Translations under genes and position numbers: made by a program | Part shown: piece after piece, positions 17,007 through 26,327 of the stretch | Position numbering within the stretch: the stretch's first letter is position 1 | Layout of the letters: every line of letters begins with the position of its first letter | Notes under the pieces: generated by a model | Seen by the model: the letters and a program-made list of their open reading frames with translations, nothing else | What the model was told of the DNA's origin: nothing | Database searches by the model: none | Assembly (NCBI RefSeq): GCF_009026145.1 | Contig: NZ_WBUE01000001.1 | Location: 1 to 64,000, forward strand | Source of the DNA: Hyphomicrobium sp. | GTDB lineage: Bacteria; Pseudomonadota; Alphaproteobacteria; Rhizobiales; Hyphomicrobiaceae | Reading direction: 5' to 3' | DNA: 64,000 nucleotides

Positions 17007-18443
17007 CTAGTCCTGCAGAACCCAGGTGTCCTTCGTGCCGCCGCCCTGGCTCGAGTTGACGACGAGTGAGCCGGCCCGTAGCGCGACGCGGGTCAGGCCA
17101 CCGGCCGTGAGCCGCACCTCGTCGCCGAACAATACGAACGGACGCAGGTCGAGATGGCGCGGTGCCACCCCGGCTTCGACCAGCGTCGGGCAGGTCGACA
17201 GCGACAGCGTCGGCTGCGCGATATAGTTGCTGGGGTTGGCCTCGAGCTTGCGCCGGAAAGCCTCGATCTCGGCGCTCGATGCGGTCGGGCCGACCAGCAT
17301 GCCGTAGCCGCCCGAGCCGTGCACCTCCTTCACCACCAGCTCCGGCAGGTGCTCCAGTACGTACTTCAGATCGTCGGGCTTGCGGCAGTTGTAGGTGGGC
17401 ACGTTCTGCAGGATCGGCGCGCGCCCCGTGTAGAACCTGATGATCTCCGGGATGTAGCTGTAGATCGCCTTGTCGTCGGCGATACCACCGCCGGGCGCGT
17501 TGACGATGGTGACGCGCCCGGAGCGGTAAAGGTCAAAGAGGCCGGGCACGCCGAGCACCGAATCCGGCCGGAACACCAGCGGGTCCAGGAAGTCATCGTC
17601 GATGCGCCGGTAGATCACGTCGATCCGGCGCGGGCCCTGCGTCGTCTTCATCTGCAGGTAGCCGTCCATGACCTGAAGATCGTGGCCCTCGACCAGCTCG
17701 ACGCCCATCTGGTCGGCGAGGAAAGAGTGCTCGAAGTAGGCGCTGTTGTACTGGCCGGGCGTCAGCAGGGCGATGGTCGGCTCGCCTTCGAGTCCGCGCG
17801 GGGCGACGCTCTCCAGCGTCTTCAACAGATGCTCAGGATAGTTCTCGACCGGCGCCACGCGATTCTTCGCGAACAGGTCGGGGAACATGTGCATCATCGT
17901 CTCGCGGTTCTCGAGCATGTAGGAGACGCCCGAGGGTGTGCGCGTGTTGTCTTCCAGCACGAAGAAGTCGTTCTCGCTGGTGCGCACGATGTCGATGCCG
18001 ATGATGTGGCTGTAGATGCCGAGCGGCGGCTCGACGCCCATCATCTCCGGCACGAACGCCGAGTTGGCGACGATAAGCTCCTCCGGGACCTTCCCCGCCT
18101 TGATGATCTCCTGCCGGTGATAGATGTCGTACATGAAGGCGTTGAGCGCGCGCACGCGCTGCTCGATGCCGGCGGTCAGTCGCCGCCACTCGGCCGCCGA
18201 GATGATGCGCGGGATGATGTCGAACGGGATCAGCCGCTCGGCGGCTTCCTCGCTGCCATAGACGGCGAAGGTGATGCCGGTGCGGCGGAACATCGTCTCC
18301 GCCTCGAGCAGCTTTTGCTTCAGGTCATCGAGGCGCTGCGTGCCGAGCCATTCGGACACGGCCTGATAAGGTGTGCGCACACCGTCGCCGGCGCCGTTCA
18401 TTTCATCAAAAGCCTTGCGCGTTACCGCTTCGGCTTTGATCAA
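17007..18443 (-). CDS. Circularly permuted ATP-grasp protein of the Anbu cluster
   Basis: A ~478-residue member of the circularly permuted ATP-grasp family (DUF404/DUF407 type), predicted to ligate a carboxylate to an amine using ATP. Recognisable segments are FDEMNGAGDGVRTPYQAVSEWL, FAVYGSEEAAERLIPFDIIPRII, GIDIVRTSENDFFVLEDNTRTPSGVSYM (in part), the acidic/Asn metal site in VLEDNTRTPSG, and VVKEVHGSGGYGML as the glycine loop. The frame starts at 18509 inside a twin-hairpin repeat (MANFSI..., repeat-encoded), so I prefer the TTG at 18443 with AGGAA about 7 nt upstream; an ATG at 18401 is another option. First gene of the ATP-grasp, alpha-E, transglutaminase, Anbu series. Confidence 0.9.
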   Translation of the reverse strand: MIKAEAVTRKAFDEMNGAGDGVRTPYQAVSEWLGTQRLDDLKQKLLEAETMFRRTGITFAVYGSEEAAERLIPFDIIPRIISAAEWRRLTAGIEQRVRALNAFMYDIYHRQEIIKAGKVPEELIVANSAFVPEMMGVEPPLGIYSHIIGIDIVRTSENDFFVLEDNTRTPSGVSYMLENRETMMHMFPDLFAKNRVAPVENYPEHLLKTLESVAPRGLEGEPTIALLTPGQYNSAYFEHSFLADQMGVELVEGHDLQVMDGYLQMKTTQGPRRIDVIYRRIDDDFLDPLVFRPDSVLGVPGLFDLYRSGRVTIVNAPGGGIADDKAIYSYIPEIIRFYTGRAPILQNVPTYNCRKPDDLKYVLEHLPELVVKEVHGSGGYGMLVGPTASSAEIEAFRRKLEANPSNYIAQPTLSLSTCPTLVEAGVAPRHLDLRPFVLFGDEVRLTAGGLTRVALRAGSLVVNSSQGGGTKDTWVLQD

Positions 18444-18481
18444 CGTCTGTTCCTGCCGCAACTTCCGCCCCGATTGCCAAG

Positions 18482-18646
18482 CTAGTGTGATGATCGAGAA
18501 ATTCGCCATCGTCAGCGGCGAGGTATCGAGCGAATTTCTCGATCTGAATCACACTAGAAGCATATGGTTCTAGTGTCCCGGTTCCCAAGTTCGCCGGTGC
18601 TCGCTACTTGGGCGGGAGCGAACTTCGGAACCATTAGGGACACTAG
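18482..18646 (+). repeat. Twin-hairpin intergenic repeat, copy 3 (A-B orientation)
   Basis: Module A at 18482-18557 and module B at 18570-18646, both bounded by CTAG. The A arms are identical to copy 1; the B inner stem is less perfect (GGTTCCCAAGTTCGCC against GGGAGCGAACTTCGGAACC). It lies between the 3' end of fhs and the 5' end of the ATP-grasp gene, both on the minus strand, and supplies the spurious ATG of the longer ATP-grasp frame. Confidence 0.95.
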
Positions 18647-18766
18647 CCCGCATCATGCCCGCAAACTGCGAGAAGTGGCAGCAAATCGTACATAGAACGC
18701 TGCCTTATGTGCGTGCATTTGCCTTGAGAATCGGCAAACGGAACGGGGCGGTTTAGGCCCCGCCCG

Positions 18767-20443
18767 TCAGAACAGTCCCTCGATCTGACCATCGGCATTG
18801 AGCCGGATCGCCTCGGCCGCCGGAACGCGGGGCAGCCCCGGCATGGTCATGATCTCGCCGGTGATGACGACAACGAACTCGGCGCCGGCGGAAAGGCGCA
18901 ATTCGCGCACCGGCACCACGTGCCCGACGGGAGCGCCGCGTCGGTTGGGATCGGTGGAGAACGAATACTGTGTCTTCGCCATGCACACGGGCAGCTTGCC
19001 GAAGCCGCCGGCCTCGAGATCCTTGAACGCTGTTTCGACGGACGCGTCGCAGGCGATATCCGAGGCGCGATAGATCTCCGTGGCGATGGTCTTGACCTTG
19101 TCGCGCAACGGCATGTCGTCCGGATAGAGCGGCCTGAAGGCCGAGCGCCCACCGTCGGCGAGCTCGACCATGTGACGCGCCAGCGCTTCGGCGCCGGCGC
19201 CGCCATCGGCCCAGTGTGTGCAGACGAAGGCGCGCGCGCCGAGGCTCTCGGCAGCCTTCATCACCTCCTGCATCTCGGCGTCGGTATCGGTGACGAAGCG
19301 GTTGATGGCGACCGCCACCGGCACGCCGAACTTCACCATGTTCTCGAGGTGCTGCTTGAGATTCTCGCACCCCTTGTTCACTGCCAGCACGTTCTCGTTC
19401 TTGAGGTTCTCCTTGGAGACCCCGCCGTGCATCTTGAGCGCGCGGATGGTGGCGACGACCACCGCCGCGGCCGGCGTCAGCCCCGCCTTGCGGCACTTGA
19501 TGTCGAAGAATTTCTCGGCGCCGAGGTCGGCGCCGAAGCCGGCTTCGGTGACGACGTAGTCGGCGAGCTTCAGCGCCGACTTGGTCGCCAGCACCGAGTT
19601 GCAGCCGTGCGCGATGTTGGCGAACGGACCGCCGTGAATGAACACGGGATTGTTCTCCAGCGTCTGCACCAGGTTGGGCATCAGCGCGTCTTTCAACAGC
19701 ACGGTCATGGCGCCATCGGCCTTCAGCTCGCGGGCGCGGATCGGCGTCTTGTCGCGCGTGTAGCCGATGATGATGTTGCCGAGCCGACGCTCCAGATCCT
19801 TGAGATCAAGCGACAGGCAAAGGATGGCCATCACCTCGGAGGCGACCGTGATGTCGAAACCGTCCTGGCGGGGGAAGCCGTTGGAGACGCCGCCCAGCGA
19901 GTTGACGATGGCGCGCAGCGCGCGGTCGTTCATGTCGAGCACGCGGCGCCAGCCGACGCGGCGCGTATCGAAACCGAGGCTGTTGCCCCAGTAGATATGG
20001 TTGTCGATCATCGCCGAGAGCAGATTGTGCGCCGACGTGATGGCGTGGAAGTCGCCGGTGAAATGGAGGTTGATGTCCTCCATGGGTACCACCTGGGCGT
20101 AGCCGCCGCCCGCGGCGCCACCCTTGACGCCGAAGCACGGGCCGAGCGAGGGCTCGCGCAGGCACATCATCGCCTTCTTGCCGAGACGGTTGAGAGCATC
20201 GCCGAGGCCGACCGTCGTCGTCGTCTTGCCCTCGCCGGCAGGCGTCGGAGTAACGGCCGTGACCAGGATCAGCTTGCCGTCCTTGGCGTCCTTCAGGCTG
20301 TCGATGTACTTGAAAGTGACCTTGGCCTTGGTGTTGCCGTAGGGAACGAGCTCTGCGGCCGGAATGCCCACCTTGGCGGCCACCTCGGCGATCGGCTTCA
20401 TCGTCGCCGCGCGGGCGATTTCAATGTCGGACTTGACGGTCAC
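18767..20443 (-). CDS. fhs: Formate-tetrahydrofolate ligase
   Basis: ATP-dependent formation of 10-formyltetrahydrofolate from formate; in serine-cycle methylotrophs this is the entry of formate carbon into assimilation (ftfL). The 558-residue length is normal. Motifs: [13 protein letters not shown] at the start, the P-loop [20 protein letters not shown] (about residues 66-85), [51 protein letters not shown] and the C-terminal [14 protein letters not shown]. The start is a GTG at 20443 with GGGAGGA 8 nt upstream. It is flanked on both sides by twin-hairpin repeats (copies 3 and 4), so it is probably transcribed alone. Confidence 0.97.
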   Translation of the reverse strand: MTVKSDIEIARAATMKPIAEVAAKVGIPAAELVPYGNTKAKVTFKYIDSLKDAKDGKLILVTAVTPTPAGEGKTTTTVGLGDALNRLGKKAMMCLREPSLGPCFGVKGGAAGGGYAQVVPMEDINLHFTGDFHAITSAHNLLSAMIDNHIYWGNSLGFDTRRVGWRRVLDMNDRALRAIVNSLGGVSNGFPRQDGFDITVASEVMAILCLSLDLKDLERRLGNIIIGYTRDKTPIRARELKADGAMTVLLKDALMPNLVQTLENNPVFIHGGPFANIAHGCNSVLATKSALKLADYVVTEAGFGADLGAEKFFDIKCRKAGLTPAAAVVVATIRALKMHGGVSKENLKNENVLAVNKGCENLKQHLENMVKFGVPVAVAINRFVTDTDAEMQEVMKAAESLGARAFVCTHWADGGAGAEALARHMVELADGGRSAFRPLYPDDMPLRDKVKTIATEIYRASDIACDASVETAFKDLEAGGFGKLPVCMAKTQYSFSTDPNRRGAPVGHVVPVRELRLSAGAEFVVVITGEIMTMPGLPRVPAAEAIRLNADGQIEGLF

Positions 20444-20585
20444 GGTCTCGTTCCTCCCAAAAGCGCTCTCTTATTGGCCCCCCGATGGACCGCACCACCG
20501 GAACCGGCTGAATTCCCGCGCGCCGATATTGTCGGTTCGAACGCGGCGCGCAAGTGGCGACTTCTCGCCGGACGCCAATGCCGCA

Positions 20586-20752
20586 CTAGTGTCCCGATTC
20601 CGAAGTTCGCCAGAACTCGCTGCCGGGATCAGGAGCGAACTTCGGAATCAAAAGGGACACTAGAATCATAGACTTGCTAGTGTGATTCAGATCGAGAAAT
20701 TCGCTCGAAACCTCGCCGTCAATGATGGCGAATTTCTCGATCATCACACTAG
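20586..20752 (-). repeat. Twin-hairpin intergenic repeat, copy 4 (B-A orientation)
   Basis: Module B at 20586-20663 and module A at 20677-20752 are separated by AATCATAGACTTG, the exact reverse complement of the copy 6 linker. All four ends are CTAG. It lies in the 348-nt gap between the fhs start and the 3' end of the EamA transporter gene, both on the minus strand. The rest of that gap (20444-20585) shows no gene. Confidence 0.95.
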
Positions 20753-20791
20753 AGCTACGCGAGACCGTTAACGCCGGGCCGGCATGGGCAG

Positions 20792-21787
20792 CTAATCGCG
20801 CAGTGTCAGCGGGGCGGCCGTCGCGGGCGGCTCCTGCTTGCGGCCGCGTGCAGCGGCGAGGCGCGCCAGCTTCGTCTCGCGGTGGGTAACGAAGGCCGCG
20901 GCGGCAAAGATCGCGATCGCCCCCACCCAGGTCCACCCGTCGATCAATTCACCGAAGACGAGGTAGCCGACCAGCACCGAGAACGGCAGGCGGCTGAAGT
21001 TGAACGTCATGGCGAGCGAGGCGTCGGTGACGGCGAAGCCGCGCACCAGCGTCATGTGACCGAGCACCGCGAATAGGCCGAGAAGGACGAGCAGCGGCCA
21101 GACCTCGAGCGGCGGCCACGTCCACACGAACAGCGCCGGGACGAGCGATATTGGCGTCAACACGAGATTGGTGATGAACACGATGCGGTCGGCGTCGTCG
21201 GCAGCCGTCAGCTGCTTCACCAAGGGACCGATGAGCCCCATCGTCATGGCCGAGACGAGCGCCGCGATCTGGCCGTAGCCGAACACCGAGCCGGTGGGGC
21301 GCAGCATGATCATGGCGCCGAGAAATCCGACCAGCAGCGCCGTCCAGCGCTGCACGCCCACATGCTCGCCGAGCAGGAAGATCGCGAACAGGGTGCCGAA
21401 CAGCGGCGCCAGGAAGCTGATCGCCGTGACCTCGGCGATGGGGAGCAGCGCCAGCGCCTGAAAATAAGTGAGCATCGAAACGAAACTGACGGCGACGCGG
21501 TAGCCATAGAGCCGCGGCTGGCTGGTGCGCAGCAGCGACCAGCCGCGATGTGCGAGCAGCGGCAGCATCCACACGACGCAGAAGAAGTTGCGGAAGAACA
21601 CGACCTCGAGCGGGTGCACACCCGACAGCGCCGCGCTGCGCGCGACGGCAGCGATGCCGACCAGCAGTGCCATCGATGCGGTAACGAGCACGAGCGCCGC
21701 CAGCGGGTGGCTGCGGCTGCCCGGATCGCCGCTCCTCCTCAGCGCCGAGGCGAGCGAGCGCAAGTTGTCGCGCGTGCTGGGGGACAC
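20792..21787 (-). CDS. EamA (DMT superfamily) transporter
   Basis: A 331-residue inner-membrane protein with about ten hydrophobic segments arranged as two EamA repeats. The first repeat contains HPLEVVFFRNFFCVVWMLPLL and the middle EVTAISFLAPLFGTLFAIFLLGEHVG, the second DASLAMTFNFSRLPFSVLVGYLVFGELIDGWTWVGAIAIF, the repeated helix-end motif that defines the family. Substrates range from amino acids and drugs to nucleotides and cannot be told here. The start is a GTG at 21787. It is divergent from the cation efflux gene. Confidence 0.9.
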   Translation of the reverse strand: MSPSTRDNLRSLASALRRSGDPGSRSHPLAALVLVTASMALLVGIAAVARSAALSGVHPLEVVFFRNFFCVVWMLPLLAHRGWSLLRTSQPRLYGYRVAVSFVSMLTYFQALALLPIAEVTAISFLAPLFGTLFAIFLLGEHVGVQRWTALLVGFLGAMIMLRPTGSVFGYGQIAALVSAMTMGLIGPLVKQLTAADDADRIVFITNLVLTPISLVPALFVWTWPPLEVWPLLVLLGLFAVLGHMTLVRGFAVTDASLAMTFNFSRLPFSVLVGYLVFGELIDGWTWVGAIAIFAAAAFVTHRETKLARLAAARGRKQEPPATAAPLTLRD

Positions 21788-21938
21788 TTAACGTCTCGCT
21801 TCCTGCTTGGCGGGCCCGGCGGCCGCGGGCTGATCGGCGTGCCAGCGTGCACAATCTCTTTGCCCCAACCTCACCATGGTTGCTGCCGGACAAATTGCCC
21901 CGCAATCGATGCTATAGTGACCCGACGAGGAACGGTGC

Positions 21939-22892
21939 ATGGGACACGATCACAGTCACGGGTCACATCAGGGGCATGCTCGTGGTCACGCGCACGACCA
22001 GGGCGCCGGCGGCGCGCAGAACGAGCGGCGCTTGTTGTTGGCCGCCATCCTCACCACCGTGACGCTGCTGGCCGAGGCCGCGGGCGGCATCATATCGGGG
22101 TCGCTGGCGCTCCTGGCCGACGCCGGTCACATGCTCACCGACGCGGCAGCGCTGGCGCTGGCGTGGTTGGCAGTGCGCTTCGCCCGGCACCCAGCCGACT
22201 GGAAGCGCACCTACGGGTTCGATCGCTTCGAGGTGCTCGCCGCCTTCAGCAACGGGCTGGCGCTGTTCTTCATCTCGGCCATGATCTGCTACGAGGCCAT
22301 CGAGCGCATGTTTCAGCCGGTGGAAGTTTTGGGCGGCACCATGCTCGTCATCGCCGCCGTCGGACTCTGTGTGAACGTCGCAACGCTGCTGATCCTGCGC
22401 CACGGCGGCGACGCCAACCTCAACGTCCGCGCCGCCCTGCTGCACGTGATGAGCGATCTCCTGGGCTCGGTGGCGGCAATTGCCGCGGCGGTCATCATCC
22501 TGCAGACGGGGTGGACGCCGATCGATCCCATCCTGTCGATCGTGATCACATTCCTCATCCTGCGCAGCGCCTGGCTGATCACCAAGGACGCCGGCCACAT
22601 CCTGCTGGAGGGAGCGCCGAGCGGCCTCGATGTCCGCGAGGTGCAGAAGGACCTCGAGGCGACGGTCCCCGACGTGCAGTCGATCCATCACGTGCACGCT
22701 TGGTCGTTGAGCGAGAACCGCCGCGTCATGACCCTGCACGCGTTGACCTGTGATAGCGTACCCCCGGAACGAGTTGCTGCTGCCATCAAGGCGCGGCTCA
22801 AGCAGGCGTTCGGGGTCGTGCACGCGACGGTCGAGGTCGAGCACCGCGATTGCGCCGACACCGCGCACGCGCGGGGCTGCAGCAAGGTGTAG
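21939..22892 (+). CDS. Cation diffusion facilitator (zinc/cobalt/cadmium efflux)
   Basis: A 317-residue CDF transporter exporting divalent metals by proton antiport. A His-rich N-terminus (MGHDHSHGSHQGHARGHAHD) suits metal buffering. The two metal-site motifs are ADAGHMLTDAAALALAW in helix 2 (His and Asp) and LHVMSDLLGSVAAI in helix 5, both with the HxxxD arrangement of zinc-type members. Six membrane segments run to about residue 215, followed by the cytosolic ferredoxin-like domain with HHVHAWSLSENRRVMTLHA. Resembles the CzcD/ZitB subgroup. No metal-sensing regulator gene is adjacent. Confidence 0.94.
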   Translation: MGHDHSHGSHQGHARGHAHDQGAGGAQNERRLLLAAILTTVTLLAEAAGGIISGSLALLADAGHMLTDAAALALAWLAVRFARHPADWKRTYGFDRFEVLAAFSNGLALFFISAMICYEAIERMFQPVEVLGGTMLVIAAVGLCVNVATLLILRHGGDANLNVRAALLHVMSDLLGSVAAIAAAVIILQTGWTPIDPILSIVITFLILRSAWLITKDAGHILLEGAPSGLDVREVQKDLEATVPDVQSIHHVHAWSLSENRRVMTLHALTCDSVPPERVAAAIKARLKQAFGVVHATVEVEHRDCADTAHARGCSKV

Positions 22893-22959
22893 ACGCAAGC
22901 ATTGCGCGCCAAGCCTGCTCTTGACTGTTTTCTTCAGGTTCGTTGCTAGCTATGGGGCA

Positions 22960-23610
22960 ATGGCAGAATCTCACTCCCTATCGAAGATGGGCGATGCTCG
23001 GCCCCGGGTCATGATCGCGGATAAAAGCCCGGTCGTGCGCTCGGGGCTGCGCGATTTCATCAACCGCGACGGGCGCTTCGAGGTGCTGGAAGCGCATGCC
23101 ACGGGCGCGGCGTTCATCGCTGCGGTCGAGCAGCACCCGACCGACATCGGCATTATCGGCTGGTCGCTGCCCGATATGACCGGCGGCGAGGTGCTGTCGG
23201 CCCTGAAGCGGCGTCATCTGCCAACACGCATCGTCGTCTACACCGGTGAGCCGGGCAGGGACGTGCTGCGCCAAGCAGTGCGGCTCGGCGCCTGGGGCTT
23301 CATCTCGAAGAGCGACGAGCCGTCGGTGCTCGTCGACAGCATCGCCGCCGTCGCGCGCGGACGCATGTCGCTGCCCTACATCGACCTGCAAGCGCTCACG
23401 ACGGATCCCTTCGCCGAGCTCACCTCGCGCGAGCGCGAGCTACTCACGGCACTCGCCAACGGTTGGACGAATTTGCAGATCGCATCGCGCATCGGCATCT
23501 CGCGCAATACGGTCAAGTATCACCTCAAGAACCTCTACGATAAGCTCGGCGTCTCCAACCGTGCCATGGCGGTCGCGCTCTACATGCAGACGACGATGGA
23601 TCAGCGCTGA
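22960..23610 (+). CDS. LuxR/NarL-type response regulator with degenerate receiver
   Basis: A 216-residue two-domain regulator: receiver (about residues 14-130) and LuxR-type helix-turn-helix (about 150-210; LTSRERELLTALANGWTNLQIASRIGISRNTVKYHLKNLYDKLGV, in part). In the receiver, the usual phosphoacceptor position (LLD.SLPDMDG in relatives) reads IIGWSLPDMTG, so the Asp is replaced by Gly, and the first acidic pair is reduced to one Asp (MIADKSPVV). Lys (GFISKSD) is kept. This argues for activity without phosphorylation. The longer frame from 22750 overlaps the CDF gene and is non-family sequence; the ATG at 22960 starts the real protein. It lies directly upstream of the serine-cycle operon and could control it; no sensor kinase is adjacent. 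Confidence 0.9.
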   Translation: MAESHSLSKMGDARPRVMIADKSPVVRSGLRDFINRDGRFEVLEAHATGAAFIAAVEQHPTDIGIIGWSLPDMTGGEVLSALKRRHLPTRIVVYTGEPGRDVLRQAVRLGAWGFISKSDEPSVLVDSIAAVARGRMSLPYIDLQALTTDPFAELTSRERELLTALANGWTNLQIASRIGISRNTVKYHLKNLYDKLGVSNRAMAVALYMQTTMDQR

Positions 23611-23990
23611 CGCGCTTGTCGCCATGCCGCGCTGCACAATGCAGGCGCGCACTTTTGCACATTGCGCCGCGAGTCTGAGCCGCTAATGTTTCCCCACGCT
23701 GGGACGCGGCGACGCGCGCGACATCCGCCTGGCGAACAGTCGGCAGTGACGTCTGGCGAGATGGGTAGGAGTGACTACCCACAAGCACAGTGAAGCTACT
23801 ACCCGATAGCGCCCAACGGCTGCCCGATCGGGTGTTGTGGAAGCATCAGTGTAAATGGATGCTTCCGGCCCAGCAGCAAGCAACAGACAGCGGACCCGTC
23901 GCCGGGCGCGACGGCGGGCCGCGCATAAGCGCAGAGCGTACGCACGCTGCAGAAACGCGAGATCTGACGGCAATTCGGAGGAAGCACTTA
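23611..23990 (+). promoter_or_regulatory. Long leader of the serine-cycle operon with several dyads
   Basis: This 380-nt gap holds no gene but is rich in symmetric elements. There is a direct repeat TGCACAATGC/TGCACATTGC at 23633-23642 and 23656-23665 (23 bp apart, about two helix turns). A 7-bp dyad TGGGTAG/CTACCCA lies at 23762-23781, a palindrome CCCGATCGGG at 23823-23832, and a 9-bp hairpin GGAAGCATC/GATGCTTCC at 23839-23866. A GGAGGAAG ribosome binding site precedes sgaA. I infer operator sites and a structured 5' leader; the binding proteins are unknown. Confidence 0.6.
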
Positions 23991-25205
23991 ATGCTCGTTA
24001 CGACGCATCTGTTCATTCCCGGCCCCACCAACGTTCCCGAAACCGTCCGCTCGGCGATGGACATCCGCATGGAGGACATGCGCTCGCCGGAGTTCCCCAA
24101 GTTCACGCTGCCGCTGTTCGAGGACGCGAAGAAAGCATTCAAGCTCACCAACGGCCGCGTGTTCCTGTTCCCCTCGTCCGGCACTGGTGCCTGGGAGTCG
24201 GCGATCTCCAACACGCTGAACCGCGGCGACAAGGTCCTGATGAGCCGCTTCGGCCAGTTCTCGCTCTTGTGGGTCGACATGGCCCAGCGCCTCGGACTGA
24301 ACGTTCAGGTGCTCGACGAGGAGTGGGGCACGGGCGTTCCGGTCGAGAAGTACGCCGAAATCCTCGCCGCCGATAAGAACCACGAGATCAAGGCCGTCTT
24401 CGCCACCCACAACGAGACCGCCACCGGCGTGACCTCCGACATCGCCGGCGTGCGCAAGGCGCTCAACGACGCCAAGCACCCCGCGCTGCTGTTCGTCGAC
24501 GGCGTGAGCAGCGTCGGCTGTATCGATTTCCGTATGGAGGAGTGGGGCGTCGACTGCTGCGTGTCAGGCTCGCAGAAGGGCTTCATGCTGCCGACCGGCC
24601 TCGGCATCCTCGCCGTCAGCAACAAGGCGCTCGAAGCCAACAAGTCCTCGAAGATGGAGCGCTGCTACTTCTCGTTCGAGGACATGATCAAGAACAACGA
24701 CCTCGGTTACTTCCCCTACACGCCGGCGACACAGCTCCTGCGCGGCCTGCGCGCCTCGCTCGACCTTTTGCTGGCCGAGGGCCTCGACAACGTCTTCGCC
24801 CGCCACAACCGCCTCGCCGAGGGCGTGCGCAAGGCGGTCGCCGCGTGGGGCCTGAAGCTGTGCGCGAAGGAGCCGAAGTGGCACTCCGACACGGTCAGCG
24901 CCATCCTCGTCCCCGAGGGCGTCGACAGTGCGCAGGTCGTGAAGACCGCCTACTATCGCTATAACCTTTCGCTTGGCGTCGGCCTCAACAAGGTCGCCGG
25001 CCGAGTGTTCCGCATCGGCCACCTCGGTGCGCTCGATGAGATCATGGTCGGCGGTGCGCTGTTCGGCGCCGAGATGGCGATGCGCGATTGCGGCATCGAC
25101 GTTGTTCCGGGCTCCGGCAGCGGCGCCGCGGCCGAGTACTTCCGCGCCACCACCAAGGCCTCCGCAACGAGCCGTCCGGAGCCGAAGCTGAAGCTCGCGA
25201 GCTGA
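23991..25205 (+). CDS. sgaA: Serine-glyoxylate aminotransferase
   Basis: PLP enzyme converting glyoxylate and serine into glycine and hydroxypyruvate, the first committed step of the serine cycle. The 404-residue fold-type I aminotransferase starts MLVTTHLFIPGPTNVPETVR, has FLFPSSGTGAWESAISNTLNRGDKVL (in part), FVDGVSSVGCIDFRMEEWGVD with the PLP-ring Asp/Val region, and the Schiff-base Lys in CVSGSQKGFMLPTGLG (about residue 195). The frame is open far upstream, but the ATG at 23991 with GGAGGAAG is clearly the start. First gene of the sgaA-mcl-mtkA-mtkB-ppc series. Confidence 0.95.
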   Translation: MLVTTHLFIPGPTNVPETVRSAMDIRMEDMRSPEFPKFTLPLFEDAKKAFKLTNGRVFLFPSSGTGAWESAISNTLNRGDKVLMSRFGQFSLLWVDMAQRLGLNVQVLDEEWGTGVPVEKYAEILAADKNHEIKAVFATHNETATGVTSDIAGVRKALNDAKHPALLFVDGVSSVGCIDFRMEEWGVDCCVSGSQKGFMLPTGLGILAVSNKALEANKSSKMERCYFSFEDMIKNNDLGYFPYTPATQLLRGLRASLDLLLAEGLDNVFARHNRLAEGVRKAVAAWGLKLCAKEPKWHSDTVSAILVPEGVDSAQVVKTAYYRYNLSLGVGLNKVAGRVFRIGHLGALDEIMVGGALFGAEMAMRDCGIDVVPGSGSGAAAEYFRATTKASATSRPEPKLKLAS

Positions 25206-25214
25206 TCTCGACAA

Positions 25215-25244
25215 GAAGCGGCGCCGCTCCTTTGGCGCCGCTTC
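25215..25244 (+). other. 11-bp hairpin between sgaA and mcl
   Basis: GAAGCGGCGCC and its exact complement GGCGCCGCTTC form an 11-bp stem with an 8-nt loop just after the sgaA stop. There is no T-run, so it is more likely an mRNA-stabilising or partial-attenuation element within the operon than a full terminator. Confidence 0.65.
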
Positions 25245-25341
25245 GCTATACCTTGACGACAAGAGGCGGTTCGGCCCGAAGCCGTTGGCCAAGGCAAACC
25301 GCAAGCAGTCAATCAGAAGCCGTTCGAGAGGAACGACCCAG

Positions 25342-26301
25342 ATGAGCTACACCCTTTACCCCCTCCGCAAGTCTCGCCTGCAGCGCAGCGAGCTTGCCGT
25401 CCCCGGCTCCAACCCGACCATGATCGAGAAGGCGCTCGTCAGCGCCGCGGACTATGTGTTCCTCGACTGCGAGGACGCCGTTGCGCCGCCCGACAAGGAG
25501 CAGGCGCGCAAGAACATCATCCAGGCGCTCAACGATCTCGACTGGCGCGGCGCCGGCAAGACCGTGTCGGTACGCATCAACGGCCTCGACACGCACTACT
25601 GCTGCCGCGACGTCGTCGACATCGTCGAGCAGGCCGGCGCCAAGCTCGACACCATTCTCATTCCCAAAGTCGGCACGTATGCCGACGTCTATGCGATCGA
25701 AAGCTTCGTCAGCCAGATCGAGGTGGCGAAGGGTCTGCCGAACAAGATCGGCATGGAAGCACTTATCGAGACGCCGCTCGGCATGGCCAATGTCGAATCG
25801 ATTGCGTCCGCCAACAGCCGACTCGAGGCCATGCACTTCGGCGTCGCTGACTACGCCGCCTTCAACAAGGCGCGCACGGTCGTCATCGGTGGTCTCAACC
25901 CCGACTACCCGGGCGACCAGTGGCACTTCGCCCTGTCGCGCATGACGGTTGCCTGCCGCGCTTTCGGCCTCAGACCGATCGACGGTCCGTTCGGCGATTT
26001 CTCCGACCCGGCCGGCTACACCGCCGGCGCCAAGCGCGCTGCTGCTCTCGGCATCGAGGGCAAGTGGGCCATCCATCCCTCGCAGATCGAGCTCGCCAAC
26101 GACGTGTTCTCGCCGACGGCGAAGGAGGTGGAGCGCGCCGAGCGCATCATCGCCGCGCTCAAGGAAGCCGAGGCGCAGGGTAAGGGCGCCGCTTCGCTCG
26201 ACGGCAAGATGATCGACGCCGCTTCCGAGAAGATGGCGAAGAACCTCATCGCCACCGCCGCCGCCATCAAGGCCTCCGCCGCTGCGCGCAAGGCCGCCTA
26301 A
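25342..26301 (+). CDS. mcl: Malyl-CoA lyase
   Basis: Cleaves malyl-CoA into glyoxylate and acetyl-CoA, the last reaction of the serine cycle. The 319-residue HpcH/HpaI (CitE-like) protein shows [18 protein letters not shown] at the N-terminus, [22 protein letters not shown] (in part) with the metal-binding Glu/Asp, [40 protein letters not shown] with the catalytic Glu, and [18 protein letters not shown]. The ATG at 25342 with AGAGGAACGA is preferred to a start 19 codons upstream. It lies 26 nt before mtkA, so the two are co-transcribed. Confidence 0.95.
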   Translation: MSYTLYPLRKSRLQRSELAVPGSNPTMIEKALVSAADYVFLDCEDAVAPPDKEQARKNIIQALNDLDWRGAGKTVSVRINGLDTHYCCRDVVDIVEQAGAKLDTILIPKVGTYADVYAIESFVSQIEVAKGLPNKIGMEALIETPLGMANVESIASANSRLEAMHFGVADYAAFNKARTVVIGGLNPDYPGDQWHFALSRMTVACRAFGLRPIDGPFGDFSDPAGYTAGAKRAAALGIEGKWAIHPSQIELANDVFSPTAKEVERAERIIAALKEAEAQGKGAASLDGKMIDAASEKMAKNLIATAAAIKASAAARKAA

Positions 26302-26327
26302 CCAATCGACTCATAGGGAACAAGAGA

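Noticed and set aside
17154-18485. 443-codon plus-strand frame antisense to the ATP-grasp gene
   Set aside because: Same reason: composition and lack of motifs show it is a shadow of the real gene.
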